DNA of 64,000 bases, from positions 62,001 through 126,000 of the forward strand of contig WNNJ02003773.1 in NCBI GenBank assembly GCA_012934845.2, in the 5' to 3' direction. Positions 44,401 through 54,200 of the stretch are shown here, in pieces. This DNA is from Pomphorhynchus laevis (lineage: Eukaryota; Acanthocephala; Palaeacanthocephala; Echinorhynchida; Pomphorhynchidae). A model generated the notes under the pieces. The model had not been told where the DNA came from, made no database searches, and saw nothing but the letters and a program-made list of their open reading frames with translations. The stretch's first letter is position 1; each line of letters begins with the position of its first letter. The position numbers were made by a program, and so were the translations under genes.

Positions 44401-45595
44401 GTAGTCAACGTCGATAAGATAAAGTTGTAAATTACCGCTATGTAGAGATGACAAATGTATTATCTTGATATATTGATATATTGTATATATCAATATATAT
44501 TGTTTATATATTGTATATCTTGATATTTAACTTGATATACCTGCGAAGTAATTGCTACAATTGAAATTTGGAAGATTTCATTCTTCAAGTTGCTTCACTC
44601 CTATCTGTAAACCAACATTTGTACTTTACATTTCAGTATTAGTGGACCTCATTAGCGCCTAATGAGGTTCACTACGTTTCACTTTTCGGTCCTGTTGGCT
44701 GACGATCACTCGACACTCTTATTACATGTTGTAAATTTAATTGAAATCATTTCTGATTTTAAATTAAATCAGCGTTGTTAGAATAGGGTGTAGCCTTCAA
44801 TTTGAAAGCCTATCTAGTTTTGCTATAACTAATCATCTAGTTTGACAATTTGAAGGCAAGTTTGAAACAACGCATGATGGTTTAACCAGGCCAGAAAGTG
44901 CTTAATTTATCCACTTTATAAAATCTAGATAGTTAAAATAATTAAAATATAGATTATTATATATTAAGATATAGATTTTAAATAATAAAATCATGTTAAA
45001 AATTTTAAAATAATTTTAAAATAACATAACAATTACGAGCCTCGTCTTTCAATTGCATATCTCCAGAATAGCATGAGATACAGTATTAATTTAAACAAAT
45101 TAATACAATTTGATTTATAAATAATTCACTAAAATTATATCAGGTTAATTTACATGCACCGAAATAAAATATTTTCTTTACAATTTGATTTAAAAAAGGG
45201 TTTTATATTTGAACAAAATAAATTTTTAATATTTTTGTTTACGAATTAATGTATTTACGAAAAATTTATTAAAAAATACCTTACATATAATTTAGTATTA
45301 ATATTTTAGACCAATCTCCAAAACGCTGCCGGAACCTTTAAATAGAAATGAATCAACAAAATGTAGAATACCGTCAAATAAAATACAGGTGATTTCTAAA
45401 TGCACTCGGAAAACCGACAAATCAATGAGCAATTTAAATATGATGTGTCAAAAGCTTAGTTTAATTCTCAATGACGCCGTTCAATTCAACAAACAAGCGC
45501 AACATCAAACAAGTCAACGTGATCTTGATCGATTAATTGACTCCGTAGTTTTCGATTTGTCCGATAAATATCAGTCTGTGTCTTTTCGCATTTAG
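35407..45595 (+). CDS. Unrecognised 188-residue protein, three exons
   Basis: Exons 35407-35551, 40705-40840 and 45310-45595. Donors are AAAG|GTAAAT and CCAT|GTGAGT; acceptors are TTTTTAG and ATTTTAG; phases 1 and 2 join exactly, and the frame ends at a TAG. The product is polar and basic. Residues 1-65 look like amphipathic helices (CVEKLRYILKLIE, SKELENMKEINKANLADL), a Cys-containing helix follows, then a linker rich in Pro/Asn/Lys and a C-terminal helical part (LNMMCQKLSLILNDAVQF, QRDLDRLIDSVVFDL). A coiled-coil partner protein is plausible, but no family is recognised. Introns are 5.2 and 4.5 kb and full of repeats. The start is the first ATG; an upstream exon is possible. Confidence 0.6.
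35552..36260. other. AT-rich start of intron 1 of the 188-residue gene
   Basis: No element recognised; short palindromic AT stretches around 35880-35950. Confidence 0.4.
36264..36711. repeat. 448-bp nested palindrome (foldback element)
   Basis: Centre at about 36487, within a run of TA repeats. The inner arms (about 36391-36484 and 36491-36584) pair over ~95 nt with about three mismatches and include a GC-rich core with GCGTCCCATAGCGGATCC. Two side hairpins (about 36341-36401 and 36573-36646) are themselves palindromes starting and ending with GGAAAAAG/CTTTTTCC. The outermost arms read CAGCCAAACT...CGCTGCCTACATTA on the left and its complement on the right, ending TTGGCTG. The symmetric CAGCCAA ends suggest a MITE or foldback transposon. 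A short ATGT flank is present on both sides with an offset. Confidence 0.9.
36848..37242. mobile_element. MITE with 85-bp terminal inverted repeats
   Basis: The left arm 36848-36932 and right arm 37158-37242 are inverted copies (TATAGTTGTATATTAGCTAC ... complement) with a few mismatches. The 225-bp centre is more GC-rich and noncoding. Partial extra copies of the end motif TATATTAGCTACTGTATA just outside the left end (about 36817) suggest nested or repeated insertion. Confidence 0.8.
37243..38850. other. AT-rich intron 1 sequence
   Basis: No gene. 38500-38680 is a T/A microsatellite-like tract (ATATTTATATATATTT repeats, then TTTATTTG repeats). Confidence 0.5.
38856..39810 (+). mobile_element. 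EN+RT LINE (family A), 5'-truncated copy D
   Basis: The plus strand begins inside the RT (IPFVISSLRSLGLPAKIVNR), continues TTGVPQGFPLSYLI and VVYADDTTALF (an intact YADD), then the thumb and C-terminal part in shifted frames. It ends with ATTAATAAAATCTTATTATTA, as does the copy ending near 59610. It is very similar to that copy and therefore younger than copies B and C. It lies sense to the host gene in its intron 1. Confidence 0.85.
39811..40704. other. AT-rich end of intron 1
   Basis: Contains a short Helitron-like end (ACAGCTAACTTAGTCTACG, about 39906). Around 40260-40340 there are inverted AAACTGTTTTT/AAAAACAGTTT-like pieces. Nothing coding until the acceptor at 40703. Confidence 0.4.
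41178..44464. repeat. 150-bp satellite array, ~22 copies, inside an intron
   Basis: The unit repeats with an exact 150-bp period and no indels from TCATGACRTTATA at 41178 to about 44464 (21.9 copies). Each unit contains the 12-bp palindrome GATAATATTATC. Variants fall into classes by position: GACG/GACA, TTATAA/TTATAG, GAAAGC/GAAAGT and GTGGTC/GTGGCA/GTGGCC/GTAGTC. Units 4 (41628) and 9 (42378) share the same private variants, hinting at a five-unit (750-bp) higher-order step. The left flank (TATCAAGATATT) and right flank (TATCTTGATATATT) are short relatives of the unit's AT block. Confidence 0.98.
44465..44629. other. AT-rich right flank of the satellite
   Basis: Inverted TATATTGATATA-type repeats (44465-44540) that could mark the breakpoint where the array ended. 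Confidence 0.5.
44630..44870 (-). repeat. Inverted single copy of the 385-bp repeat family
   Basis: Complement of the family seen at 4770-7170, with the blocks TTTCAGTATTAGTGGACCTCA, GGTCCTGTTGGCTGACGATC and CCTTCAATTTGAAAGCC. It lies between the 150-bp satellite and the last exon of the 188-residue gene. Confidence 0.75.
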
Positions 45596-46396
45596 AACAC
45601 AAATTAATAACATTTCTAATTATAGCAAAACTATATTATATTATTTGAAAACTAAATTAGCATTATTTTATTTGGTTAAGAATTTTGAATTGATAGTTAA
45701 ACGTTGAAAAGTGTAAAACTTATGTGGTTTAAGTCAATATTTGATATTTGAGAACAAATTTCCGTAGCGACACAGTCTATAACAATTACTAACCAAATAA
45801 AATTATACAAGATATTAGAAAAGATTGTTGGATGAAATCTATTCGGTGCAAATGTGTTTATCAACTATCAAAATATGTGTTGAAAATGTGCCGAAATTTC
45901 ATGTTGATAAATGTAGCATTCGAAATATCAAGTTTTAATTTTTCAATAAATTCTTCCTACTTTTGTAAAATCAATTAATTATATTATATATATTTATAAT
46001 AATTATATTGGTAAATATAATTATAATCAAATAATTTATATATTTATATTTGTTTATCATCTATTTTCAACGTGCAATTTTTTTAGTCCATAAAACTCGA
46101 TTTATGATAAATGAAAAAATTTTAAATTATAATTTCACCTTTAAATTTTTTAACTTCCGATATTTGTCTTCCTTAGTAAATATAATTATAATAAAATATT
46201 TAATAATAGCTCTTTGTATTTGTTTATTATTTATTATCTATCTTCCACGTGTAATATTTTTGGTCCATAAATCTCAATAAATTTACTAACTTATATTTCT
46301 CTCCAATAATCGTAATGCTAACGTTTAAACACTTTAAAAAACCTACTTTTACATGTTTAACAATTATACTAACATATGCTGGCATTTTCCATTAAT
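45596..46396. other. AT-rich spacer
   Basis: 3' flank of the 188-residue gene. An imperfect tandem pair around 46040-46100 and 46200-46270 shares TTTGTTTATYATYTATTTTC-like sequence. No coding signal. Confidence 0.4.
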
Positions 46397-46509
46397 TCAT
46401 CTATGGAATGGAACACATATGCATCGTTCGTCTTTACAGTACAAACCCAGTTTTCCATTGCATCTAAGATAGTCCGAGCATTTACAATAATAATCCAAAT
46501 TACCATCGT
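46397..46509 (-). CDS. Terminal exon of a cysteine-rich (EB-module-like) peptide
   Basis: The minus strand after a TTTTACTGTAG acceptor reads DDGNLDYYCKCSDYLRC, then NGKLGLYCKDERCICVPFHR and a TGA stop (46397-46399). The six cysteines in C-x-C-x5-C-x7-C-x4-C-x-C spacing resemble EB-type modules of secreted invertebrate proteins. A preceding signal-peptide exon would be expected to the right but was not identified with confidence. Codon use and GC are clearly higher than the flanks. Confidence 0.45.
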
Positions 46510-47325
46510 CTACAGTAAAATATAAATGGAAAGTTTAAATAATATAATACACGGGAATTAACTTTAAATTCGGGAATGTATCGTTAATAGCATGCATTGA
46601 GCCGACTTATTACTTCAATCGAACTTATTATTGATTGATTCTTTATTTTAATTAAAGAAACAAGTATATTTGCCTATTGATTTACAGGTTGAATTCAAAC
46701 AAAAGATGAAAAAACCCACGACAATAATAATCAATTAACATCTAGCGATGTTAATTCATAACCATTTAATTAAATATTAAATTTATAAATTAGTAACAAA
46801 TCAGTACTAAAGATGCGGACCATTTTAATATCCAACCCGAACAAATTGAAGAAATTGTTCTATTTATAAAATAACTTGCTCACACTAAAGAAGGCTTAGA
46901 CTAACGCATTAAACAACAAAAGTACATGATAGGAGATATATGTTAGTTGCTCATATTGATCACAGCTAAATAACTTCATGTAATAGATAAACAAAGTTCG
47001 GATATTGTGTATTATCTAAAATATTGTCCAAGAACTTTATCAACATCACCAGAAACATTCACTTACTTAGATAAAAATTTAATTCTTTATTTTAAACACA
47101 CATAGTTTTAGCTTTACATTCTTTAATATAATTCTCTATTTTAACCCGGGTTATAGGATCTACAAAGTTCACCTTATTTTTACTGTACCATGCTTATACA
47201 TATCTGAATTGAACTGCGATATGAATCCTACTAGTCTTTATATGTGCTACAACTATTTCTATAATAGACAATAATGTAGACCTTGATCCCTTGGGAACAA
47301 TCCTCATATATCCTCTGGAATCAAA
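46510..47325. other. AT-rich spacer
   Basis: A protein-like but stop-containing frame at about 46797-47105 was considered and rejected. Otherwise featureless. Confidence 0.4.
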
Positions 47326-47328
47326 TAA

Positions 47329-47512
47329 GTAAGGAGAAAGAGAGGAAGTGGGAAAGGGGAAAGAGAGGAAGTGAGAAAGAAGAAAGCAAGGAAGTGGGAC
47401 AGGGAAAGATATGAAGTGGGAAAGGGAAAAGATATGAAGTGGGCAAGTGGAAAGAGAGTAAGTAGGACAGGGAAAAAGTGGAAGTGGGGAAGGGAAGGAA
47501 GGGAGTAATGGG
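47329..47512. repeat. Polypurine minisatellite
   Basis: About 180 bp almost all A/G on the plus strand, built from imperfect GGGAAAGAGAGGAAGT-type units. The opposite strand gives a long low-complexity Pro/Ser/Leu/Phe frame that should not be called a gene. Confidence 0.85.
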
Positions 47513-48229
47513 AAAATTATATACGTATATATAAACTTGAAGAGGTTTGTAAACATTTAGATAAAGCACAAAATCTATTATTTTTTAAAAAATTGGTATT
47601 TCATAAGTTTAAAGTGCCATCAGTTCGTTAAAATTAACGAACATGCAGTGCATTTATACATTAGTTTGAAACAATATAATATACTAACTATATTAAAGAC
47701 ATTATAATGTGAATTTGCAAATTATTTAATGTGAAGTTTTAACCTTAAAATACATAAGTTTTAACATTTTCGATATCATGATAGTAACAGAGTGCATTGC
47801 ATTCTTAAAAAGTATGCTTTTGCAATCTTCTTTACCGCTTGATAAATTGATGAATTGAAACGCTTCCATTGTTTTTCTCCAATAAATTATTTAACTTATA
47901 AGCTACGCTTTAATGCAATCTGGGGTGTTTTCGATAAAACTTCGTTAATTTTGATTTAGTCTGACCGAGTAGATAATCAGGCAATGATTTAATTTACAAA
48001 TCTAAAATTATTGATCAAATGTGTTGTATATAAATGATTTTGACAAAGTCGTGATTTTCAGCAGGTGCTTAAAATAATTATGAAATCGCATTTGAATAAT
48101 TTGTAACACATTAATTTATTATTTGTAAAACGACATTAACATTATTGATTATGTAATTGTAGCATTAAAATAAAACTATCCAGTCACTGTTAATTATTTA
48201 GCAGTTTGAGCATTCAGTTACACCTTATC

Positions 48230-51200
48230 TCAATTGAAATAGGAATAAAATTGAGTTATACTGTTAACATAATAATTCGGAATTAAGCTGCTAGATCGAC
48301 CTGCAACAGTCTTTAATATCGAATCTATTTCGGATAGCGAAGTAACTCCTGTTAGTACTGCCATCGTGTTCAAACCACAATTCCTCCCAAATGAAATATC
48401 AGTATCTAACCTATAAATTAAACGTATAACAAAAATTCCAATCTAGTGTTGCTCGATAACCTATCACCGATCATCAGCGTAGTCGATGGGTCAATCCATT
48501 GCTTCTGCTGTAACAATTTCCAAGCGTAGCTGTTTGGTTTCCCCATTACTATTGGTTGTTTCTTAACAGCCAATCTAATAGATGATGTAACGCTGCCGGT
48601 ACCTTAGGAAATACAAAGAATTATATCATATAATTTATAACAACAAAAACAGAAATCATTAAAAGGCTTTAAAAGGCGTCTGGGAAATAACTACTCTTGC
48701 TGAAAAATTAAACTATTAAACAAAATAAGTTTTTATTAAACAAGTTTAATAAAAATATCCGTAATTAAAAACTGCTTATTAAAAATTGTCAAAATAATAT
48801 TAGAGTTAAACAAAATAAACGTTTATTGATCTACAAACAAAACGATTTTGAATTTCATATTGGTTAATTTTTAAAAGAATTCATAATTATATCATTTTGT
48901 AAAATTACGAGTTAATTACCAACTTATTTTTCTAAATGATGATACCATTCCGCGTGAATCTTTGTAATCACATATAAGCCCGACGCGAAAGAATGACGAA
49001 TGCCGTTTCGTCATCACTATGACTCATCAGTGCCAGTTCCCTCCCACTGCTGGATGCAGAGGAGGACTAGCAGGCGGCAATCAACAAATGAATCAAGTGT
49101 ATGATGTACAAGAAAATCTCTAGTAACATCATCTAGAGTGATGAATTAGCACTACAGCTTTACCAAATTGGATCATTAGCACAAACACTGGCCGTTTCGT
49201 CATCACTATGACTCATCAGTACCAGTTACCTCCCACTGCTGGATGCAGAGGAGGACTAGCAGACGGCAATCAACGAATGAATCAAGTGCTAATTCAACAC
49301 TCTAGATGATGTTACTAGAGATTTTCTAGTACATCATGCACTTGATTCATTCGTTGATTGCCGTCTGCCAGTCCTCCTCTGCATCCAGTAGTGGGAGAGA
49401 TCTGGCACTGATGAGTCATTGTGATGACGAAACGGCATTCGTCATTCTTTCGCGCCGAGCTTATTTTTAAAATATAAGTTTAAGCAAAAACATTATGCAA
49501 TTGTCTGTTGCAATGGCAAAATTTTAGCAATTGAACAATAAAAATGTAAATAAAGCATGTAATGTGCTGTTTAATGATAAATTTTATTTTACTTTATTAT
49601 CACGAATATACAGTCCATAAAAATGTGTTAGGGGAGGCAGAACTACTGAGACCACCACTTCATGTGTTTCAAATTACAACACAGATGTTAGCTCATATTA
49701 GGATACTCTAAGTATGTCCGGCGGAAGCTGATAAGCAAAGTATTCTCTGTCCTCTTTCCAGTCACATGCACCTGGAATACTTAATGTTACAGATATTCTC
49801 CGGTACATGTTGCATCCACCCAACTTGGTCAATTCAACGTGTAAACGCAACGGCTGTATTCTGAACTCATCACGTTTAACCGAATTTCGAATACTATCTC
49901 TAAGATTTTTATCGGCTATTCTTAGACTAAAACTCATATCGCTTTTTAAATCGAAATGTTGAAAGAAATAATAAAAATACATCCTTCGTGAGGTTAGGCG
50001 TACCATAAAACGGCAACCTATTGCTAATAGAAATAGGGTTTGCAAAGCGGTACAAAGGCTAATACATGTGGGATTAGGGTTTATACAAGCATTGAAATGC
50101 ATGAAAAAAGGCATTCGTATTTGTTTTAAAAGGGTTATTGTCTGTGTATCTAATGTATATAAGAGCAATAAAGAAATGAAACGCGAATCATGATACTTTC
50201 AAAATAATGCAATATTTATTGGAGCTAAAAATTAAGTGACTAAAAATGTTTGAAGTGACTAAAACAAATAAGTAGCTTGTTTATGGAAGAATAGATTTAT
50301 ATAATTTATTTTATATTTAAAAAATAATATACATTTATATAAAAAATATACAAATATAATATACATTTTATGTAAATGTATATTTAAATAAATGTCTAAA
50401 ATGATATATTTTAGACGTTTTAGAAAAATGTAAACGAAGAGATTTTACATCTAAATGTTTTCATTCAAAAATGAAAACATTTGCATTTGTAGAGGTCATA
50501 TAAATGAGCTCTGTTATCGATTGTGAATGAAGGATTAGCATTACAACAAATCAAATCAGCTAACTAAGTCTACGTATTTAATATAATTATTAAATAAAAA
50601 ATAATAAATAAATAAATATTAAATAATAATGCTAAATCAATAAATCAAAATTTAATAATTAAATAATAAATAATTATAAATGACTGATATAATTTATATA
50701 ATTTATATAAAGTTAAAATAAAAAATTGAAATTTAAAATAAAATTGAATTGACAAATAAATAATATCAGTTAAAATTATAAAAAATGGTAAATGAAAATA
50801 CGTTTAAACAATAATAAATAATTATATCAAGTTAAAATTGCAAATTAAAATAATAGTCAATTTTTATGAATTGACTAATAAATAACAGACGATGTATCAG
50901 AATAAGGATTAGAGGATGGAAAATAATCAGATGATAATAAGAAAATTATTATTTTTGATGAAAATAATAAGATCGAAAATAATGTGTTCAAACAATAATA
51001 TAATATTCTCAATTTTATGAGAGAAATATATATTCATATAACGATAAAATTTAAAATTGAAATAAAAGTCAATTTTAATGAATTGACTGATAAATAATAG
51101 ACGACGTATCGGAATAAGAATAGAGGTCATCAAGATGAACTTCTATATTATTACGTTACCTCGTTTAAGGATATAAGAGAGATGAACTGCGCAATTGGTA

Positions 51201-54200
51201 AAGTAATCTGTTATTATGTTCGTAGATGCTTGATAGATCAAATCAGCTAACTGAGTCTACATATTTAAAATAATTATAAACTCAACAAAACATAATAATA
51301 ATGCTTAAAATTATTTCAAATCAATTTAGCGCCAACTATTTTTGAAGCATTTTATTAACAAAATAAAACAAAATAAATGGCAATTTTCACCAATTACCAA
51401 AACTGATTACCAATTAGTTTTATAAAACAATGATATTAACTTTTATCTACCATTAAAACTGGTGATAAACACTTTTACATATTAACAAAATAGAGGAAAT
51501 CAAATCAGCTAACTGAGTCTACGTATTTAATATAATTATAAAATTAAAAATAATAAATAAATAAATATTAAATAATAGTGCTAAATAAATAAATCAAAAT
51601 TTAATAATTAGATAATAAATAATTATAAATGATTGATATAAATATTTTACATAATTTATATCAAGTTAAAATAAAAAAATTGAAATTTAAAATAAAAAAC
51701 TTTTGAATTGACTAATAAATAATATCAGTTAAAATTATATAATTAATATAAAATTAATATAACTAGATAATAAATAATTAGAAATAATAAATAATTGTTA
51801 AGATTTTATATAATTTATGTCAAGTTAAACTTTAAAATTGAAATTTAAGGTAAAAAACAATTTTTATGAATTGACTAATAAATAACAGACAATGCTTCTG
51901 AATAAGAATTAGAGGTCAGCAGGATGAACTGCTATGCTATAAGGTTTCGGCCCCAACCTAATTCCTTGACTCAATATAGCAGGGGGCCCAAAGACATGCT
52001 AATAGCATATTTTCTCTGATTAAATTTGATTATTTAGTGTATCTTATTCTAATTCAAAGTATATTATTTATTATCCATCCATAAAGATTTTCCGCTAATG
52101 ATTTGAAATTTATTTTTAATATTATTGTGTTGATTTATATATTTTACTATTTTCTATTTATGGCATTTTTATAGTTACCTAGTTTAAAATATGCATCTAT
52201 TAAATTATTTAAATGATTTTGAAGAAATTTAATATCATTACAAATTGTTACAATTCTTAATATGTTATTATTTAATGTATTATATTTAATATTATATGGT
52301 ATTTACGAATGTTCATGCAAAAATATGTTTCTTGTAAATTTATATATGCCATTTTTAAGATATAAGTTAATAATATATTTAATTTATGTTAATTTAATGT
52401 TAATATATATAATTCTCTTATATATTTGTACACTTGAAAGTGTCCATGTAAAACAGCATTTCTATTAAAATGAATTTAGTGTCTGATGCATGGTTAAACT
52501 GCAATACGCACTGTCATGCCCAAAGCTTATGCTAAATTCCCTCTGATGATAAATATAAATATATATAAACAAAAATTTCTTCCTTTAAAATTATTTTTGA
52601 ATAAAAAAAATTTTATTTTCATTATTATTTTAAAATAATAATAAAGGCTGACAAATAAAATTATTTGTCAGCCCTTTAATGGATTATTATGTACAAAGAA
52701 AGAGATTTATTATAATGACAGTGTTTCAGTTGAACGAGTAAAACGAGTGGCATCGGATGACCGCTCGGTTGTCTTGAATAAAAGATCCAGACTCTTACGA
52801 TATAATTTGTAAAAAATAACTGTCTAACATTCTTAAATTCAGTCAGCAAACCAAAATTATTTTCAGGGAATATCTACTTATCTGAACAGAATTCCGATAT
52901 TTTTTAATAAATAATTGTATAAGAGTTTATAATTTATATCATATTATATAATTTATAACATATTTTATAATTTATATATTATAATAGTAAACTAGTTTAA
53001 AGTATGCATCTATTAAATTATTTAAATGATTTTGAAGAACAGCAATATCGTTACAAATTGTTGCAATTCTTAAAATTTCATTATTTAATGTATTATATTC
53101 TATATTATATGGTATGCATGCTCATGCAAAAATATGTTTCTTGTAAATTTAAATATGTCATCTTTACCATATAAATTAACAGTAGTTTTAGTAATTGTTA
53201 ATTTAATGTTCATATCTTGATATATACCTTCTTTATCTTTGTTATTGCTTTTATTAAGAATAAGGCGTTCTGGATAAATTTGTTCACTAATTGAATAAAA
53301 ATTATTAGAATTAAATACACATATATCATCAATATATCAAAACATATATTTCATATCTTTATATAATTTAGATTTATTTTTTACACAGTTATGAACAAAT
53401 TCATATTCTATAAAGCTTAAAAACAAGTCAGCTATAATTGGGCTCTATTACCGCCCATTGGAATACCTTTTACTTGTCTCAATATAGATGTCCCTACTTT
53501 TAAATAATTTTGATTTATCAAAATATTTAAGGATTCTATTAATTCAATTTTATCTATATATTTATATTTATTTGATGGTTTAATTTTGTTAGATAGGTGT
53601 TATAGTTATTATAACATATATATGTAAATCTTTTTCCGTATATAAGATTATTAATTTTTCTACTGCATCTTTAATATCCACTAAATCTAGATTTGTATAA
53701 ATCAAGAATATATATTATTTATTATCCATCCATAGAAATTTTCCGCTAATGATTTTAAATTTATTTTTAATATTATTGTGTTGATTTATATATTTTACTA
53801 TTTTCTGTTTAATTGTATTTTTATAGTAACCTAGTTTAAAATATGCATATATTAAATTATTTAAGTGATTTTGAAGAACGCCAATATCGTTACAAATTGT
53901 TGCAATTCTTAAAATTTCATTATTTAATGTATTATATTTTATATTATATGTTATATGGTATTATAATATATTACATGTTATATGTATTCTATTACAAATC
54001 CAGCGACTGGATTAGCTGCCACTTTGTGAAAATAAAAGCTTGAATCACTAAACACCATGCTATTCGAACGGCTTGGGTTCAGGCCATTGGGTCGTTTAAG
54101 GACCAATGTTCTAAAAAAAATTTTGTTCTCCTGCATTTCGAAGTTACTAAAGCCTGTTAAAGTAAGTAGAATAATGGCACTGGTACCTGGTATCACCTTA

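Noticed and set aside
41178-44464. Regular repeat resembling a CRISPR array
   Set aside because: Units are contiguous 150-bp copies with no unique spacers, in animal intron DNA; it is a satellite.
46797-47105. Protein-like plus-strand frame where only TAA and TAG interrupt, as if they coded Gln
   Set aside because: The number of stops is not unusual for DNA this AT-rich, no family is recognised, and nothing else suggests a variant code or a foreign source.
47194-47569. Two overlapping 82-120 codon minus-strand ORFs rich in Pro, Ser, Leu and Phe
   Set aside because: They are the complement of a polypurine minisatellite; frame openness follows from composition.
52262-52468. 68-codon plus-strand ORF rich in Leu, Ile and Tyr
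   Set aside because: Antisense to the repeated C-terminal piece of the Penelope-like element; composition is low complexity.
54050-54100. GGGTTCAGGCC near 54072 as a possible tRNA-derived SINE B box
   Set aside because: No matching A box at the right distance and no other copies seen in the window.
54100-54200. Apparent in-frame loss of HAD motifs III and IV from the phosphatase
   Set aside because: A valid donor at 54186 and two further exons at 48461-48602 and 48230-48410 restore GKP and GDRLDTD with matching phase, so the gene is complete.
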